Shown: positions 35,888-43,959 of the stretch, one piece after another
How the letters are laid out: every line of letters begins with the position of its first letter
Position numbering within the stretch: the first letter of the stretch is position 1
Source of the DNA: Caulobacter zeae
GTDB lineage: Bacteria; Pseudomonadota; Alphaproteobacteria; Caulobacterales; Caulobacteraceae
Assembly (NCBI RefSeq): GCF_002858925.1
Contig: NZ_PJRS01000028.1
Coordinates: forward strand, 1 to 64,000
Length of the DNA: 64,000 nucleotides
Direction: 5' to 3'
Notes under the pieces: model-generated
The model's database searches: none
Told to the model about the DNA's origin: nothing
Seen by the model: only the letters and a program-made list of their open reading frames with translations
Program-made: the position numbers and the translations under genes

Positions 35888-36907
35888 ATGACCGACACCA
35901 CGCTCGAAGCCTTCGCCCGCGGCCTGCCCAAGGCCGAACTACACATGCACATCGAGGGCAGCCTCGAACCGGAACTGATGTTCGCCCTGGCCGAACGCAA
36001 CGGGGTCACCCTGCCGTACAAGTCGGTGGAGGAGATCCGCGCGGCCTACGCCTTCTCGAACCTGCAGGACTTCCTGGACATCTATTACCAGGGCGCGGGC
36101 GTGCTGATCACGCGGGCCGACTTCAAGGACCTGGCCGTGGCCTATTTCGAGCGCCTTGCCGCCGACGGCGGGGTGCATGCCGAGATTTTCTTCGACCCGC
36201 AGACCCACACCGAGCGCGGCGTCGCCTTCGAGACGGTGATCGACGGCCTGCTGGACGGCATGGCCGAGGCGGAGGAACGCCTGGGCGTGACCTCGAAGCT
36301 GATCCTCTGCTTCCTGCGCCACCTGTCGGAAGAGAGCGCCTTCGAGACCCTGGAGCAGGCCAAGCCGCACCTGGCCAAGATCGCCGGCGTCGGCCTCGAC
36401 TCCTCGGAGGTCGGCCACCCGCCGGCCAAGTTCGCCCGGGTGTTCAAGGCCGCCCGTGAGCTGGGCCTGAAGATCGTCGCCCATGCGGGCGAGGAGGGGC
36501 CGCCGGAATATGTGTGGGAGGCCATCGACCTCGTCGGCGTCGACCGCATCGACCATGGCAACCGTGCGCTGGAGGACGAGGCGCTGACTCAGCGGCTGGT
36601 CGCCGATGGGACGACGCTGACGGTCTGCCCGCTGTCGAACCTGAAGCTGTGCGTGGTGCCGGACCTGACCGCGCACCCGATGCGCAAGATGCTGGATCTG
36701 GGCCTCAAGGCGACGGTGAACTCCGACGACCCGGCCTATTTCGGCGGCTACCTGCTCGACAATTACCTGGAGACCGCCAAGGCCGTCGACCTGTCGCGGG
36801 ACGACCTGGTGGTGCTGGCGCGGAACAGCTTCGAAGGCTCGTTCCTGGACGAGGCGGAGAAGGCCAGGCGGCTGGCGCAGGTGGATGCGTACGTGGCGGG
36901 GAACTAG
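35888..36907 (+). CDS. Adenine deaminase-type amidohydrolase (adenosine deaminase family)
   Basis: A zinc hydrolase of 339 residues in the adenosine/AMP deaminase family. Metal and catalytic residues: H19 and H21 in KAELHMHIEGSLEPEL, KIVAHAGEEGPPEYVW with the next His and the catalytic Glu, RIDHGNRALED, and NSDDPAYFGGY with the Asp pair. The block GVGLDSSEVGHPP and the DDPAYFGGY ending match the bacterial subgroup shown to deaminate adenine (EC 3.5.4.2) rather than adenosine. The ATG at 35888 starts MTDTTLEAFARGLPKAEL. Single gene in purine salvage. Confidence 0.92.
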   Translation: MTDTTLEAFARGLPKAELHMHIEGSLEPELMFALAERNGVTLPYKSVEEIRAAYAFSNLQDFLDIYYQGAGVLITRADFKDLAVAYFERLAADGGVHAEIFFDPQTHTERGVAFETVIDGLLDGMAEAEERLGVTSKLILCFLRHLSEESAFETLEQAKPHLAKIAGVGLDSSEVGHPPAKFARVFKAARELGLKIVAHAGEEGPPEYVWEAIDLVGVDRIDHGNRALEDEALTQRLVADGTTLTVCPLSNLKLCVVPDLTAHPMRKMLDLGLKATVNSDDPAYFGGYLLDNYLETAKAVDLSRDDLVVLARNSFEGSFLDEAEKARRLAQVDAYVAGN

Positions 36908-36910
36908 ACG

Positions 36911-37031
36911 CCCCCCCCTGAAGGGGGAGCTGTCGCGGAGCGACTGAGGGGGAAGACGGCGAGTTCGGCGGAAGCTGAAAACGTCCCCCCTCCGGCCCTT
37001 CGGGCCACCTCCCCCCGGAGGGGAGGGTCTT
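36911..37031. repeat. REP-like composite, B plus A units
   Basis: A type B unit (36911-36952, GAGCTGTCGCGGAGCGACTG) and a reverse type A unit (36985-37031) between convergent genes. The unit order differs from the 12491 copy, so orientation of the units is not fixed. Confidence 0.85.
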
Positions 37032-37033
37032 TG

Positions 37034-38263
37034 TCACCGCGCCATCAGCCCCATCAGCAGAGGCCTTGCGAACAGCCTCGCGGCGTCTTCGCGCGTCACG
37101 CCAGGGGCCCAGGCTTGCAGCGAGGCCGCCGCGTTGAGCATCGAGTTGATCATGTGCGCCGCCACCAGCGGGTCGACCGCGCGCACCGAGCCGTCGGCTA
37201 TGCCGTCGGCGATCATGCCGGCGAAGCGGTTGGAGCCGCGGGCGTAGCCGTCGCTCATTTCGTGCCGGATCTCAATCGGCAGGGCGCCCATCGACGAGGC
37301 GCGCAGCAGCGGGCCGTGGTCCGACAGCTGGTATTCGACCAGGGCCGCCGTCGCCGCCGACACCGCCGTCCAGCCGTCGCTTGGCAGGGCCAGGGCCGAC
37401 AGCTGGGCGCGGCGGGTGACCGAAAAGGTGCGCTGGAAGCACTCGACCACCAGGGCGTCCTTGTCCTCGTGGTGGTGGTAGAACGAGCCCTTGGTGACGT
37501 TCAGCGCGGCCGAGATGTCTTCCACCGAGGCGCCGCGATAGCCGCGCTGGTTGATCAGGCGCGTGGCCGCCACGAGGAAGGTCTCGCGCCATTCCTGGCC
37601 CTCGTCGGAGACGGGCGTCGGATCGGGCAGGGCCGGCGGCGTCCAGTCGCGGCCGGGGCCGGCGATGCCGCCCACGAGAATGTCGTACATCCGCTCGCGC
37701 ACCCGCTCGTAGTCGTCGAGATCGAAGCGGCGCAGCCAGGCGCCGGTCCAGAAGACCTGTTCGAGCAGCAGGTGGGCGCGGGCGTTGCGCTCGGCCTTGT
37801 CGAGGTGGGCGAAGGCCTCGCCGTCGAAGAAGCCGCGCACCCGGCGGAAGATGTCGGCGAAGGCGGCCTGCACCGAGGCGCGCATCGGCTCCTTCAAGGC
37901 GCGGATCTCGGTGAAGCTGGCCAGGGGCGCGTCTTGCCCTGCGCGCACCCGGCGCGAGAGGTCGAGATAGAGGGTCAGGAACTTGCGGATGCGGCCGGCG
38001 GCGTCGGGCTCGGCGGCCGCCTCGTCGATCATCGCGTCCAGCCGTTCCAGGCCCCGGATAAAGCAGGCGGCGGCCAGGTCGTCCTTCTTGCGGTAGTAGT
38101 AGGTGACGCTGGTGGTGATCAGCCCGACCTTGGCGGCGACGTCGGCCAGGGTCATGCCCTTGACGCCCTGGCGATTGAGCACTGCGGTGGCGGCCGCCAG
38201 GATGGCTTCCTTCTTCTGCGCGTAGCGCGCGGTCGCCGCGGTGACGGTGTGGCCGTCGTCCAT
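37034..38263 (-). CDS. Double TetR-family transcriptional regulator
   Basis: A 409-residue protein holding two full TetR modules. Module 1 (about residues 15-200): KKEAILAAATAVLNRQGVKG, then LADVAAKVGLITTSVTYYYR. Module 2 (about 225-405): TFLVAATRLINQRGYRGASV, then DISAALNVTKGSFYHHHEDK. Most TetR proteins have one module and dimerise; this chain could bind as a pseudo-dimer or two sites. Neighbours are beta-oxidation genes and an acyl-CoA synthetase, and its promoter region shares TTGxACGCTTG with the fadJ-like gene, so fatty-acid control is a reasonable guess. Confidence 0.9.
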   Translation of the reverse strand: MDDGHTVTAATARYAQKKEAILAAATAVLNRQGVKGMTLADVAAKVGLITTSVTYYYRKKDDLAAACFIRGLERLDAMIDEAAAEPDAAGRIRKFLTLYLDLSRRVRAGQDAPLASFTEIRALKEPMRASVQAAFADIFRRVRGFFDGEAFAHLDKAERNARAHLLLEQVFWTGAWLRRFDLDDYERVRERMYDILVGGIAGPGRDWTPPALPDPTPVSDEGQEWRETFLVAATRLINQRGYRGASVEDISAALNVTKGSFYHHHEDKDALVVECFQRTFSVTRRAQLSALALPSDGWTAVSAATAALVEYQLSDHGPLLRASSMGALPIEIRHEMSDGYARGSNRFAGMIADGIADGSVRAVDPLVAAHMINSMLNAAASLQAWAPGVTREDAARLFARPLLMGLMAR

Positions 38264-38299
38264 AGTCTCGCCCCCTGCAACGCCGGACTTTCCGGCGCT

Positions 38300-38317
38300 G
38301 GACTCAAGCGTCCAATC
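38300..38317 (-). promoter_or_regulatory. Candidate self-regulatory site upstream of double TetR gene
   Basis: Reverse-strand GATTGGACGCTTGAGTCC, 37 bases before the start codon. It contains the short palindrome arms GGAC and GTCC and shares TTGxACGCTTGxxT with the site before the fadJ-like gene at 35463-35481. It is offered as the operator of this regulator. Confidence 0.4.
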
Positions 38318-38365
38318 TAGGCCTCGAAAGGGGCCGCAGAAAGGCCCGCCCCAAGTCTTTGTCGC

Positions 38366-40267
38366 TCAGTGGACGCGGTCGGGCAGGGCGGCGACCACGG
38401 CGCGGACCAGGGCGGCGGGCGACAGGGGCTTGGCCACCGAGCCGTTCATGCCGGCCTCGGCATAGGCGCCGGTCTGGTGGGCCAGGGCGTTGGCGGTCAT
38501 GGCCACGATTGGCGCGGACCCTGCCGGGCCGGGCAGGGCGCGGATGGCGCGCGTGGCCTCGACCCCGTCCATGATCGGCATCTGGATGTCCATGAAGATC
38601 AGGTCATAGCCGCGGGCGGCCGCGACGATGCCGGCCTGGCCGTCCTCGGCGGTGGCGACGCGGGCGCCGAGGGCTTCCAGCATGCGGGTGGCGATCAGGC
38701 GGTTGACCGCGTTGTCCTCGACCAGCAGCACCTCCAGCCCGTCGAGCATCGGGGCGTCGTCCTTAGCGTCCGTCGCCGCCGGAGCCTGGGCGGCGGGGGC
38801 GAGGATCTCCAGCCAGAAGGTCGAGCCCAGGCCCGGCGTGCTGGAAAAGCCGATGTCGCCGCCCATCAGCTGGGCCAGGCGGCGGGTGATCGACAGGCCA
38901 AGGCCCGCGCCGCCGAACTGGCGGGTGGTCGAGCCGTCGGCCTGGCTGAAGCGCTCGAAGAGGCTGGCCTGGGCGTCGAGCGGAATGCCCACGCCCGTGT
39001 CCTCGATCTCGAAGCGCAGGCGCATGCCGTCTTCGACCGGCGAGACGGACAGGCGGGCCACGACCTGGCCGGCCAGGGTGAACTTCACGGCGTTGCCTAT
39101 GAGGTTGAACAGGGCCTGGCGCAGGCGCACCGGATCGGCGGCGACGAAGGCCTGGCCGGCCGGCGGGGCCTCGACGCGGATGGAGAGGCCCTTGGCCTCG
39201 GCCTGGGGCTCCAGCAGGTCGGCGACGCTGCGCAGCAGGGCCGACGGATCCAGGGCCTCGGGGGAGAGCTCCAGCTTGCCGGCCTCGACCTTGGAGAAGT
39301 CGATGATGTCGTTGAGCAGTTCCGACAGCATGGCGCCGCAGCCCAGGGCCTCGGCCAGCAGGCGGCGGCCGTCGGCCGACAGCGGCTCGTGCTTGAGGAG
39401 GTGCAGCACGCCCAGCACGCCGTTCATCGGGGTGCGGATCTCGTGGCTCATATTGGCCAGGAACTGCGACTTGGTCGCCGTCGCCGCCAGGGCCGCGTCG
39501 CGGGCGACCAAGAGCTCGGTGACGTCCTGGCTGATGCCGATGACGTCGAACAGCTCGCCCGCGCCAGCCCGCACGCCGCGCCAGTCGGTGCGCATCCAGC
39601 TCCAGCCCTCCCTGGAAGGATCGGCGTGGCGGTAGACCAGCTGGGCGTGCTCGCCGGTCTCCTGGGTGCGCAGGAAGGCCCGGGTCATGGTCTGGCGGTC
39701 GTCGGGGTGGATGGCGCTCAGCATCTCGGCCACCGTCATCTGACGGGCGTCGCCCAGCGGCGCGGCCAGGGTCGTGATGTCCTGCTCGAAATAGTAGATC
39801 CCCTTGCGGGTCTCGAAGCGCCAGACATAGACGCCGGCGGCGTTGCGCAGCAGCTCGTTGGCGCGCTCGGCCTGCTGGCGCTGGAGGCGGCGCAGGCGCT
39901 CCTCGGAAAAGTCCTGGAAGACGATCAGCAGCGCGCCGTCGGGCAGGATCTTCGAGCGCGAGCGCACCCACAGCCAGCCGCCGCCCTTGCGCGCCAGCCG
40001 GTGCTCGGACTGCACCTGGCCCTCGGCCCGCAGCACCCGGCCGGCCTGTTCCAGCACCTCGGTGTCGTGCAGGTGCAGGAAGTCGCGGATCGAGCGGCCC
40101 AGGGTCTCGTCGGGGCTCCAGCCGGCGATCGCGCTCCAAGCCGGATTGACCCGCACGATGGCGCGGTCTTGCAGCACGATGAACATGTCGAGGCTGTTCT
40201 GGAAAAACCAGTCGGCCGCGGCACGATCGATGTTCGAGGCCGTCTCGCCCTCGGGACGCTTGCCCAT
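38366..40267 (-). CDS. Soluble hybrid sensor histidine kinase (PAS-PAS-HisKA-HATPase-REC)
   Basis: A 633-residue two-component protein without membrane helices, so it senses a cytoplasmic signal. PAS 1 (about 18-120) has IVRVNPAWSAIAGWSPDETL; PAS 2 (about 140-250) has GVYVWRFETRKGIYYFEQDI. The kinase core has phospho-acceptor H275 in LANMSHEIRTPMNGVLG, then N-box NLIGNAVKFT, EDTGVGIP and FGGAGLGLSI. The C-terminal receiver has EDNAVNR, D560 in FMDIQMPIMDG and the KPLSP lysine. With no separate response regulator nearby, it probably feeds a phosphotransfer protein elsewhere. Divergent from a serine hydrolase gene. Confidence 0.95.
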   Translation of the reverse strand: MGKRPEGETASNIDRAAADWFFQNSLDMFIVLQDRAIVRVNPAWSAIAGWSPDETLGRSIRDFLHLHDTEVLEQAGRVLRAEGQVQSEHRLARKGGGWLWVRSRSKILPDGALLIVFQDFSEERLRRLQRQQAERANELLRNAAGVYVWRFETRKGIYYFEQDITTLAAPLGDARQMTVAEMLSAIHPDDRQTMTRAFLRTQETGEHAQLVYRHADPSREGWSWMRTDWRGVRAGAGELFDVIGISQDVTELLVARDAALAATATKSQFLANMSHEIRTPMNGVLGVLHLLKHEPLSADGRRLLAEALGCGAMLSELLNDIIDFSKVEAGKLELSPEALDPSALLRSVADLLEPQAEAKGLSIRVEAPPAGQAFVAADPVRLRQALFNLIGNAVKFTLAGQVVARLSVSPVEDGMRLRFEIEDTGVGIPLDAQASLFERFSQADGSTTRQFGGAGLGLSITRRLAQLMGGDIGFSSTPGLGSTFWLEILAPAAQAPAATDAKDDAPMLDGLEVLLVEDNAVNRLIATRMLEALGARVATAEDGQAGIVAAARGYDLIFMDIQMPIMDGVEATRAIRALPGPAGSAPIVAMTANALAHQTGAYAEAGMNGSVAKPLSPAALVRAVVAALPDRVH

Positions 40268-40396
40268 CGCGCTCCCCTCGTCTTCAATCGATCAACGCAG
40301 GATCAGGTGAAGGTTGCGTTAGCCGTACCGCCTATTCGATCCGCGATAATAAGGCGACCGTGACTGAAGGTCGCGCCAGTAAAGGGGGATTCCCGT

Positions 40397-41620
40397 TTGA
40401 GCACGCCCGAAGCCGTCGGCCTGTCGTCGCAGCGCCTGAAGCGCATCGATACGTTCCTGCAGGCCAAGTATGTCGAGCCCGGCCTCCTGCCCGGCGCCCA
40501 GTTGCAGGTCTGGCGGCGCGGCCAGCTGGCCCACGAGACCGTGCTGGGCCTGGCCGACCGCGAGCGCGGCGCGCCGTTGAAGTCCGACACGCTGTACCGC
40601 ATCTATTCGATGACCAAGCCGATCACCTCGATCGCCTTCATGATGCTGGTCGAGGAGGGGCGCGTCGCCCTCGAGGATCCCGTCCATCGCTTCATCCCGG
40701 CCTTCAAGGACCTGGGCGTGTTCGTCGCCGGGAGCCTCGGCATGTTCCAGACCAGGCCGCTGGCCGAGCCGATGCGGATGATCGACCTGCTGCGCCACAC
40801 GGCCGGCTTCACCTATGGCTTCCAGCAGCGCGGCAATGTCGACGCGGCCTATCGCAAGCTGCACCTCGACGACCTGCCGGGTCCGCGCGACCTGGACGGC
40901 TTCATCGCCGAGCTGGCGAAACTCCCCCTCGAATTCAGCCCCGGCGAGGCCTGGAACTATTCGGTCTGCACCGACGTGCTGGGCTATCTGGTGCAGGTCA
41001 TCTCGGGCCAGCCGTTCGACCAGTTCCTCAAGGACCGCATCTTCGAGCCGCTGAAGATGGCCGACACCGGCTTCTTCGTGCCGGAAGCCGATCAGGGCCG
41101 CTTCGCCGCCTGCTACAGCCTGGATCCCAAGGGCAAGGTCGTGTTGCAGGACGATCCGGCCCAGAGCCCGTTCCTCAAGGACCCGCTGTTCAAGTCGGGC
41201 GGCGGCGGCCTGGTTTCGACCGCCGCCGACTATATGCGCTTCTGCCGCATGATCCTGAACGGCGGCCAGCTGGACGGCGCCCGCATCGTCAGCCCCAAGA
41301 CGCTGAAGGCGATGATGCTCAATCACCTGCCGGGCGGCCAAGAGCTGACGCAGATGTCGAAGTCGCTGTTCAGCGAGAGCGTCTATGACGGCGTCGGCTT
41401 CGGCCTGGGCTTCGCCGTCACGACGGATCTCGCCCGCACCCGCACCATCGGCAGCCTGGGCGAGGCCTTCTGGGGCGGCATGGCCTCGACCGCCTTCTGG
41501 GTGGACCCGGTGGAGGACCTGGCGGTGGTGTTCATGACCCAGCTGATGCCGTCCAGCGTCTATCCCATCCGGCGGGAGCTGCGGACGCTGGTCTATGCGG
41601 CGTTCGAGGAGGCGGCTTAG
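40397..41620 (+). CDS. Serine hydrolase, class C beta-lactamase fold (EstB-like esterase)
   Basis: A 407-residue enzyme of the beta-lactamase/penicillin-binding fold. The catalytic SxxK is S71-M-T-K74 in IYSMTKPITSIAF. The second motif is Y-S-V in WNYSVCTDVLGYLVQ, as in family VIII esterases such as EstB. The third motif may lie in GLGFAVTTD or the WGGMASTAFWVDP segment. No signal peptide, so a cytoplasmic esterase is more likely than an antibiotic-hydrolysing lactamase. The start is TTG at 40397, supported by AAAGGGGGA upstream and the lack of an ATG before conserved sequence. Confidence 0.9.
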   Translation: MSTPEAVGLSSQRLKRIDTFLQAKYVEPGLLPGAQLQVWRRGQLAHETVLGLADRERGAPLKSDTLYRIYSMTKPITSIAFMMLVEEGRVALEDPVHRFIPAFKDLGVFVAGSLGMFQTRPLAEPMRMIDLLRHTAGFTYGFQQRGNVDAAYRKLHLDDLPGPRDLDGFIAELAKLPLEFSPGEAWNYSVCTDVLGYLVQVISGQPFDQFLKDRIFEPLKMADTGFFVPEADQGRFAACYSLDPKGKVVLQDDPAQSPFLKDPLFKSGGGGLVSTAADYMRFCRMILNGGQLDGARIVSPKTLKAMMLNHLPGGQELTQMSKSLFSESVYDGVGFGLGFAVTTDLARTRTIGSLGEAFWGGMASTAFWVDPVEDLAVVFMTQLMPSSVYPIRRELRTLVYAAFEEAA

Positions 41621-41637
41621 CCGGCCTGCGGGCCGGC

Positions 41638-41735
41638 CCCCCTCAGTCGCTCCGCGACAGCTCCCACAGAGGGGGAGCATCTGCGGGATAAATCCTCCCC
41701 CTCCGGGGGAGGTGGCCCGAAGGGCCGGAGGGGGC
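41638..41735. repeat. REP-like composite, B plus A units
   Basis: Reverse type B unit (41638-41681) and type A unit (41695-41735) between convergent genes. The A unit has CCCGAAGGGCC in place of the usual CCCGGAGGGCC, a small drift in the loop. Confidence 0.85.
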
Positions 41736-41745
41736 CGCGCAGCGG

Positions 41746-42639
41746 CTAGAGCGGCGACGCCGGCGGGGTGTAGTCCTCCGGCAGGGGGATGAACTCGCCG
41801 TCGTCGAGGTCGGGCAGCTTCATGCGGCCGGCGCGCCAGTCGGCCTTGGCCTGTTCGATGCGGTCCTTCGACGAGGAGACGAAGTTCCATTCGATGAAGC
41901 GCGGGCCGATCGGCTCGCCGCCCAGCAGCATGACCACCGACGGCTCCAGGGCCTCGAAGACCACGGTCTCGCCCGGGGCGAAGACGGCCATCTGGGCCGC
42001 GCCCAGCACCTGGCCGGCGACTTCCACGCGGCCGCTGGAGACATAGGCCGCGCGCTCGGAATATTCGGCCGGCAGGGCCGCCTTGGCCCCGGCCGCCAGC
42101 TCCCAGTGGACGTAGAACAGCGGCGAATGCACCGGCACGCTGGCCTTGGCGCCGAAGGCCTCGCCGGCGATCAGCCGCGCCTTCAGGCCCGCGCCTTCGT
42201 AATAGGGCAGGTCGGCCGAGCCGGCGTGGTGGCTGAAGCCGGGATCCATCTCCTCATATTCCTTGGGCAGGGCGATCCAGGCCTGCATGCCGTTCATCAC
42301 CCCGCCCTGGCTGCGCAGGGTCTCGAAGCGTTCGGAGTGGGTGATGCCCGAGCCGGCGGTCATCCAGTTGACCTCGCCGGGCACGATCTCGATCTCCGAG
42401 CCGACGCTGTCGCGGTGGGTCATGGCCCCTTCGAAGAGGTAGCTCAACGTCGACAGGCCGATATGCGGGTGGGGCCGCACGTCGACGCTCTGGGGGAAGT
42501 TCGGGTCGAAGCTGGCCGGGCCCATGTGGTCGAGGAACACGAACGGCCCGACCATGCGCCGCTTGGCGAAGGGCAGCACCCGCCCGACCTCGAAACCGCC
42601 GATGTCGCGGCGGCGGGCGTCGATGACGAGGTCGATCAT
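41746..42639 (-). CDS. Pirin family protein
   Basis: A bicupin of 297 residues. The N-terminal cupin has VGRVLPFAKRRMVGPFVFLDHMGP, then the metal-binding DVRPHPHIGLSTLSYLFEGA, MTHRDSVGSEIEIVPGEVNW and MTAGSGITHSE, with the three histidines and a glutamate of the pirin iron site. The C-terminal cupin ends in ALEPSVVMLLGGEPIGPRF. Some pirins are quercetin dioxygenases, others act as metabolic modulators; which applies here is unknown. The ATG at 42639 begins MIDLVIDARRRDIGGF. The upstream frame extension to 43230 is repeat sequence, not coding. Confidence 0.93.
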   Translation of the reverse strand: MIDLVIDARRRDIGGFEVGRVLPFAKRRMVGPFVFLDHMGPASFDPNFPQSVDVRPHPHIGLSTLSYLFEGAMTHRDSVGSEIEIVPGEVNWMTAGSGITHSERFETLRSQGGVMNGMQAWIALPKEYEEMDPGFSHHAGSADLPYYEGAGLKARLIAGEAFGAKASVPVHSPLFYVHWELAAGAKAALPAEYSERAAYVSSGRVEVAGQVLGAAQMAVFAPGETVVFEALEPSVVMLLGGEPIGPRFIEWNFVSSSKDRIEQAKADWRAGRMKLPDLDDGEFIPLPEDYTPPASPL

Positions 42640-42736
42640 GGCGGGGGCTCCGAAGGCGTCTCTTGTTGCGTGGGCGGAACCTCCCACGGCGGACGTGCGC
42701 AGTCTTGTTGATTTTCGCGGAGGCGCGGTCCCGCCT

Positions 42737-43033
42737 TCAGCGGTCGTTCCACCATGCGCCCTGGCGGCGCAGGATCTCGACATATTCGTCGACGACCTCG
42801 GGCGGACAGCCGCGGCGGCGCTTGTACTCGGCCTTCTTCTCGGCCTCGATCGCGGCCAGTCGCCGCGCTTCGGCGCGAGCGGCGGCCTTGGCGGCGGCCC
42901 GGGCCTCGGCCTCGGCGCGCTCGGCGGCGCGACGTGCGGCCAGCCGCTCCGCTGGCGTCGGCGGGGGCGGCGGAGGGGCGGGGCCCCGCGTGCGGTGCGG
43001 ACGGGCGGGGCAGGGGTTGCGGCGATGGGGCAT
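42737..43033 (-). CDS. Small Ala/Arg-rich coiled-coil protein, unknown
   Basis: A 98-residue protein with three parts: a basic, proline-rich start (PAPPPPPPTPAERL), a charged helix very rich in Ala, Arg and Glu (about 28-70), and a compact end, RRRGCPPEVVDEYVEILRRQ then GAWWNDR. The last part looks like a small conserved helix pair. It lies upstream of the pirin gene on the same strand, 97 bases away. Both strands are open here, so coding on this strand is a judgement based on residue pattern. Family not recognised. Confidence 0.5.
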   Translation of the reverse strand: MPHRRNPCPARPHRTRGPAPPPPPPTPAERLAARRAAERAEAEARAAAKAAARAEARRLAAIEAEKKAEYKRRRGCPPEVVDEYVEILRRQGAWWNDR

Positions 43034-43054
43034 GGGGTTGGCTCGGGCTCGGCT

Positions 43055-43302
43055 GGGAACCTCCCCCCGTGGGGGAGGCGATCGCGCAGCGATCGGTGGG
43101 GGGAGCGGGGGTTAGACCGGCCGGCCTGGGTGGACGCTGAAAACGGCCCCCCGCCGGCCTTCGGCCGCCTCCCCGGAGGGGGAGGTTCCCCCTCAGTCGC
43201 TCCGCGACAGCTCCCCCAGAGGGGGAGCATCGGGTTGGCGAAGGCGTCGGGCGAGATCCTCCCCCTCTGGGGGAGGTGGCCCGGAGGGCCGGAGGGGGTC
43301 TG
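43055..43302. repeat. Run of four REP-like units
   Basis: In order: a variant hairpin with CTCCCCCCGTGGGGGAG and GATCGCGCAGCGATC (43055-43106), a short A-like unit with CCGGCCTTCGGCCG (43144-43186), a reverse type B unit (43190-43232) and a type A unit (43256-43302). This is the densest repeat run in the window and borders the low-GC operon that starts at 43960. Confidence 0.75.
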
Positions 43303-43959
43303 CGCGGACAGACGCGCGGCCTCGCGCTCACGCGGAAAACCACTGAGGGGATGGAGAGGGCGCGGGGCGTCCGGACCGCGTCCGGAGCTGTGTTTGAATG
43401 TACCGTTTCGACGAAGCCTGGACGCCCCGCGCGATCGTTTGACCTCAGGCCGGGGCGCGCGGGCCTTTTCCGCCCTTCACCCCCTTCGGCATCCGCCTTC
43501 CCCGTGACCGGGCTGTGAGCTTCGCTAGCCATCGCGTGCAGACAGAAGGCGCCGGAGCGGACCCTCGGGCGGGCGGGAGCCCATGACAGGCAGGCCCCCG
43601 ATAGGCGGGTTTACGTCCCCCGCCCTCCATTCAAGCCCCGCCGGCCCGGCTCACGCCGCTCCAGGAGGCCCCGCTCGATCGCACCCCGCCGCACGCATCG
43701 GGCCGGATCCTGGCTCCCTCTCCCCGCGACGGGATGGAGAGGATTATGCGGGCGGTTTGAGAGCCGTCGGATGGGAAACGTGTGTTTTTGTGTAGGGCGT
43801 TGATTAGGTTGGGGTTTGTGCGGTGGGGGATGGGGATTGTGCAGCTCGCTGGCGTGCTGGGTGTCGTCAAAAAAGCACGCGTTATAGGCGAGTTAGCTCT
43901 GGCGTTCTTGTCCGTAGTCCTTACGTTCCTCCTGACGCCTTATCAACAGGGGGGGAGCG
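43303..43959. other. Gene-poor, possibly decayed region before the low-GC operon
   Basis: No supported gene in about 650 bp. A perfect 13-bp inverted repeat, GCGCGGGGCGTCC (43360-43372) with GGACGCCCCGCGC (43420-43432), encloses a segment with GTGTTTGAATGTACCG. A smaller CTCTCC/GGAGAG pair lies near 43720-43742. From about 43780 base composition turns AT-richer, marking the left edge of the foreign-looking segment. A hydrophobic frame at 43782-44045 overlaps the next gene out of frame and is not accepted as a gene. Confidence 0.5.

Noticed and set aside
41735..43230. Pirin frame extended upstream to 43230
   Set aside because: The added residues come from REP-like repeats and low-complexity sequence; the conserved pirin N-terminus begins at 42639.
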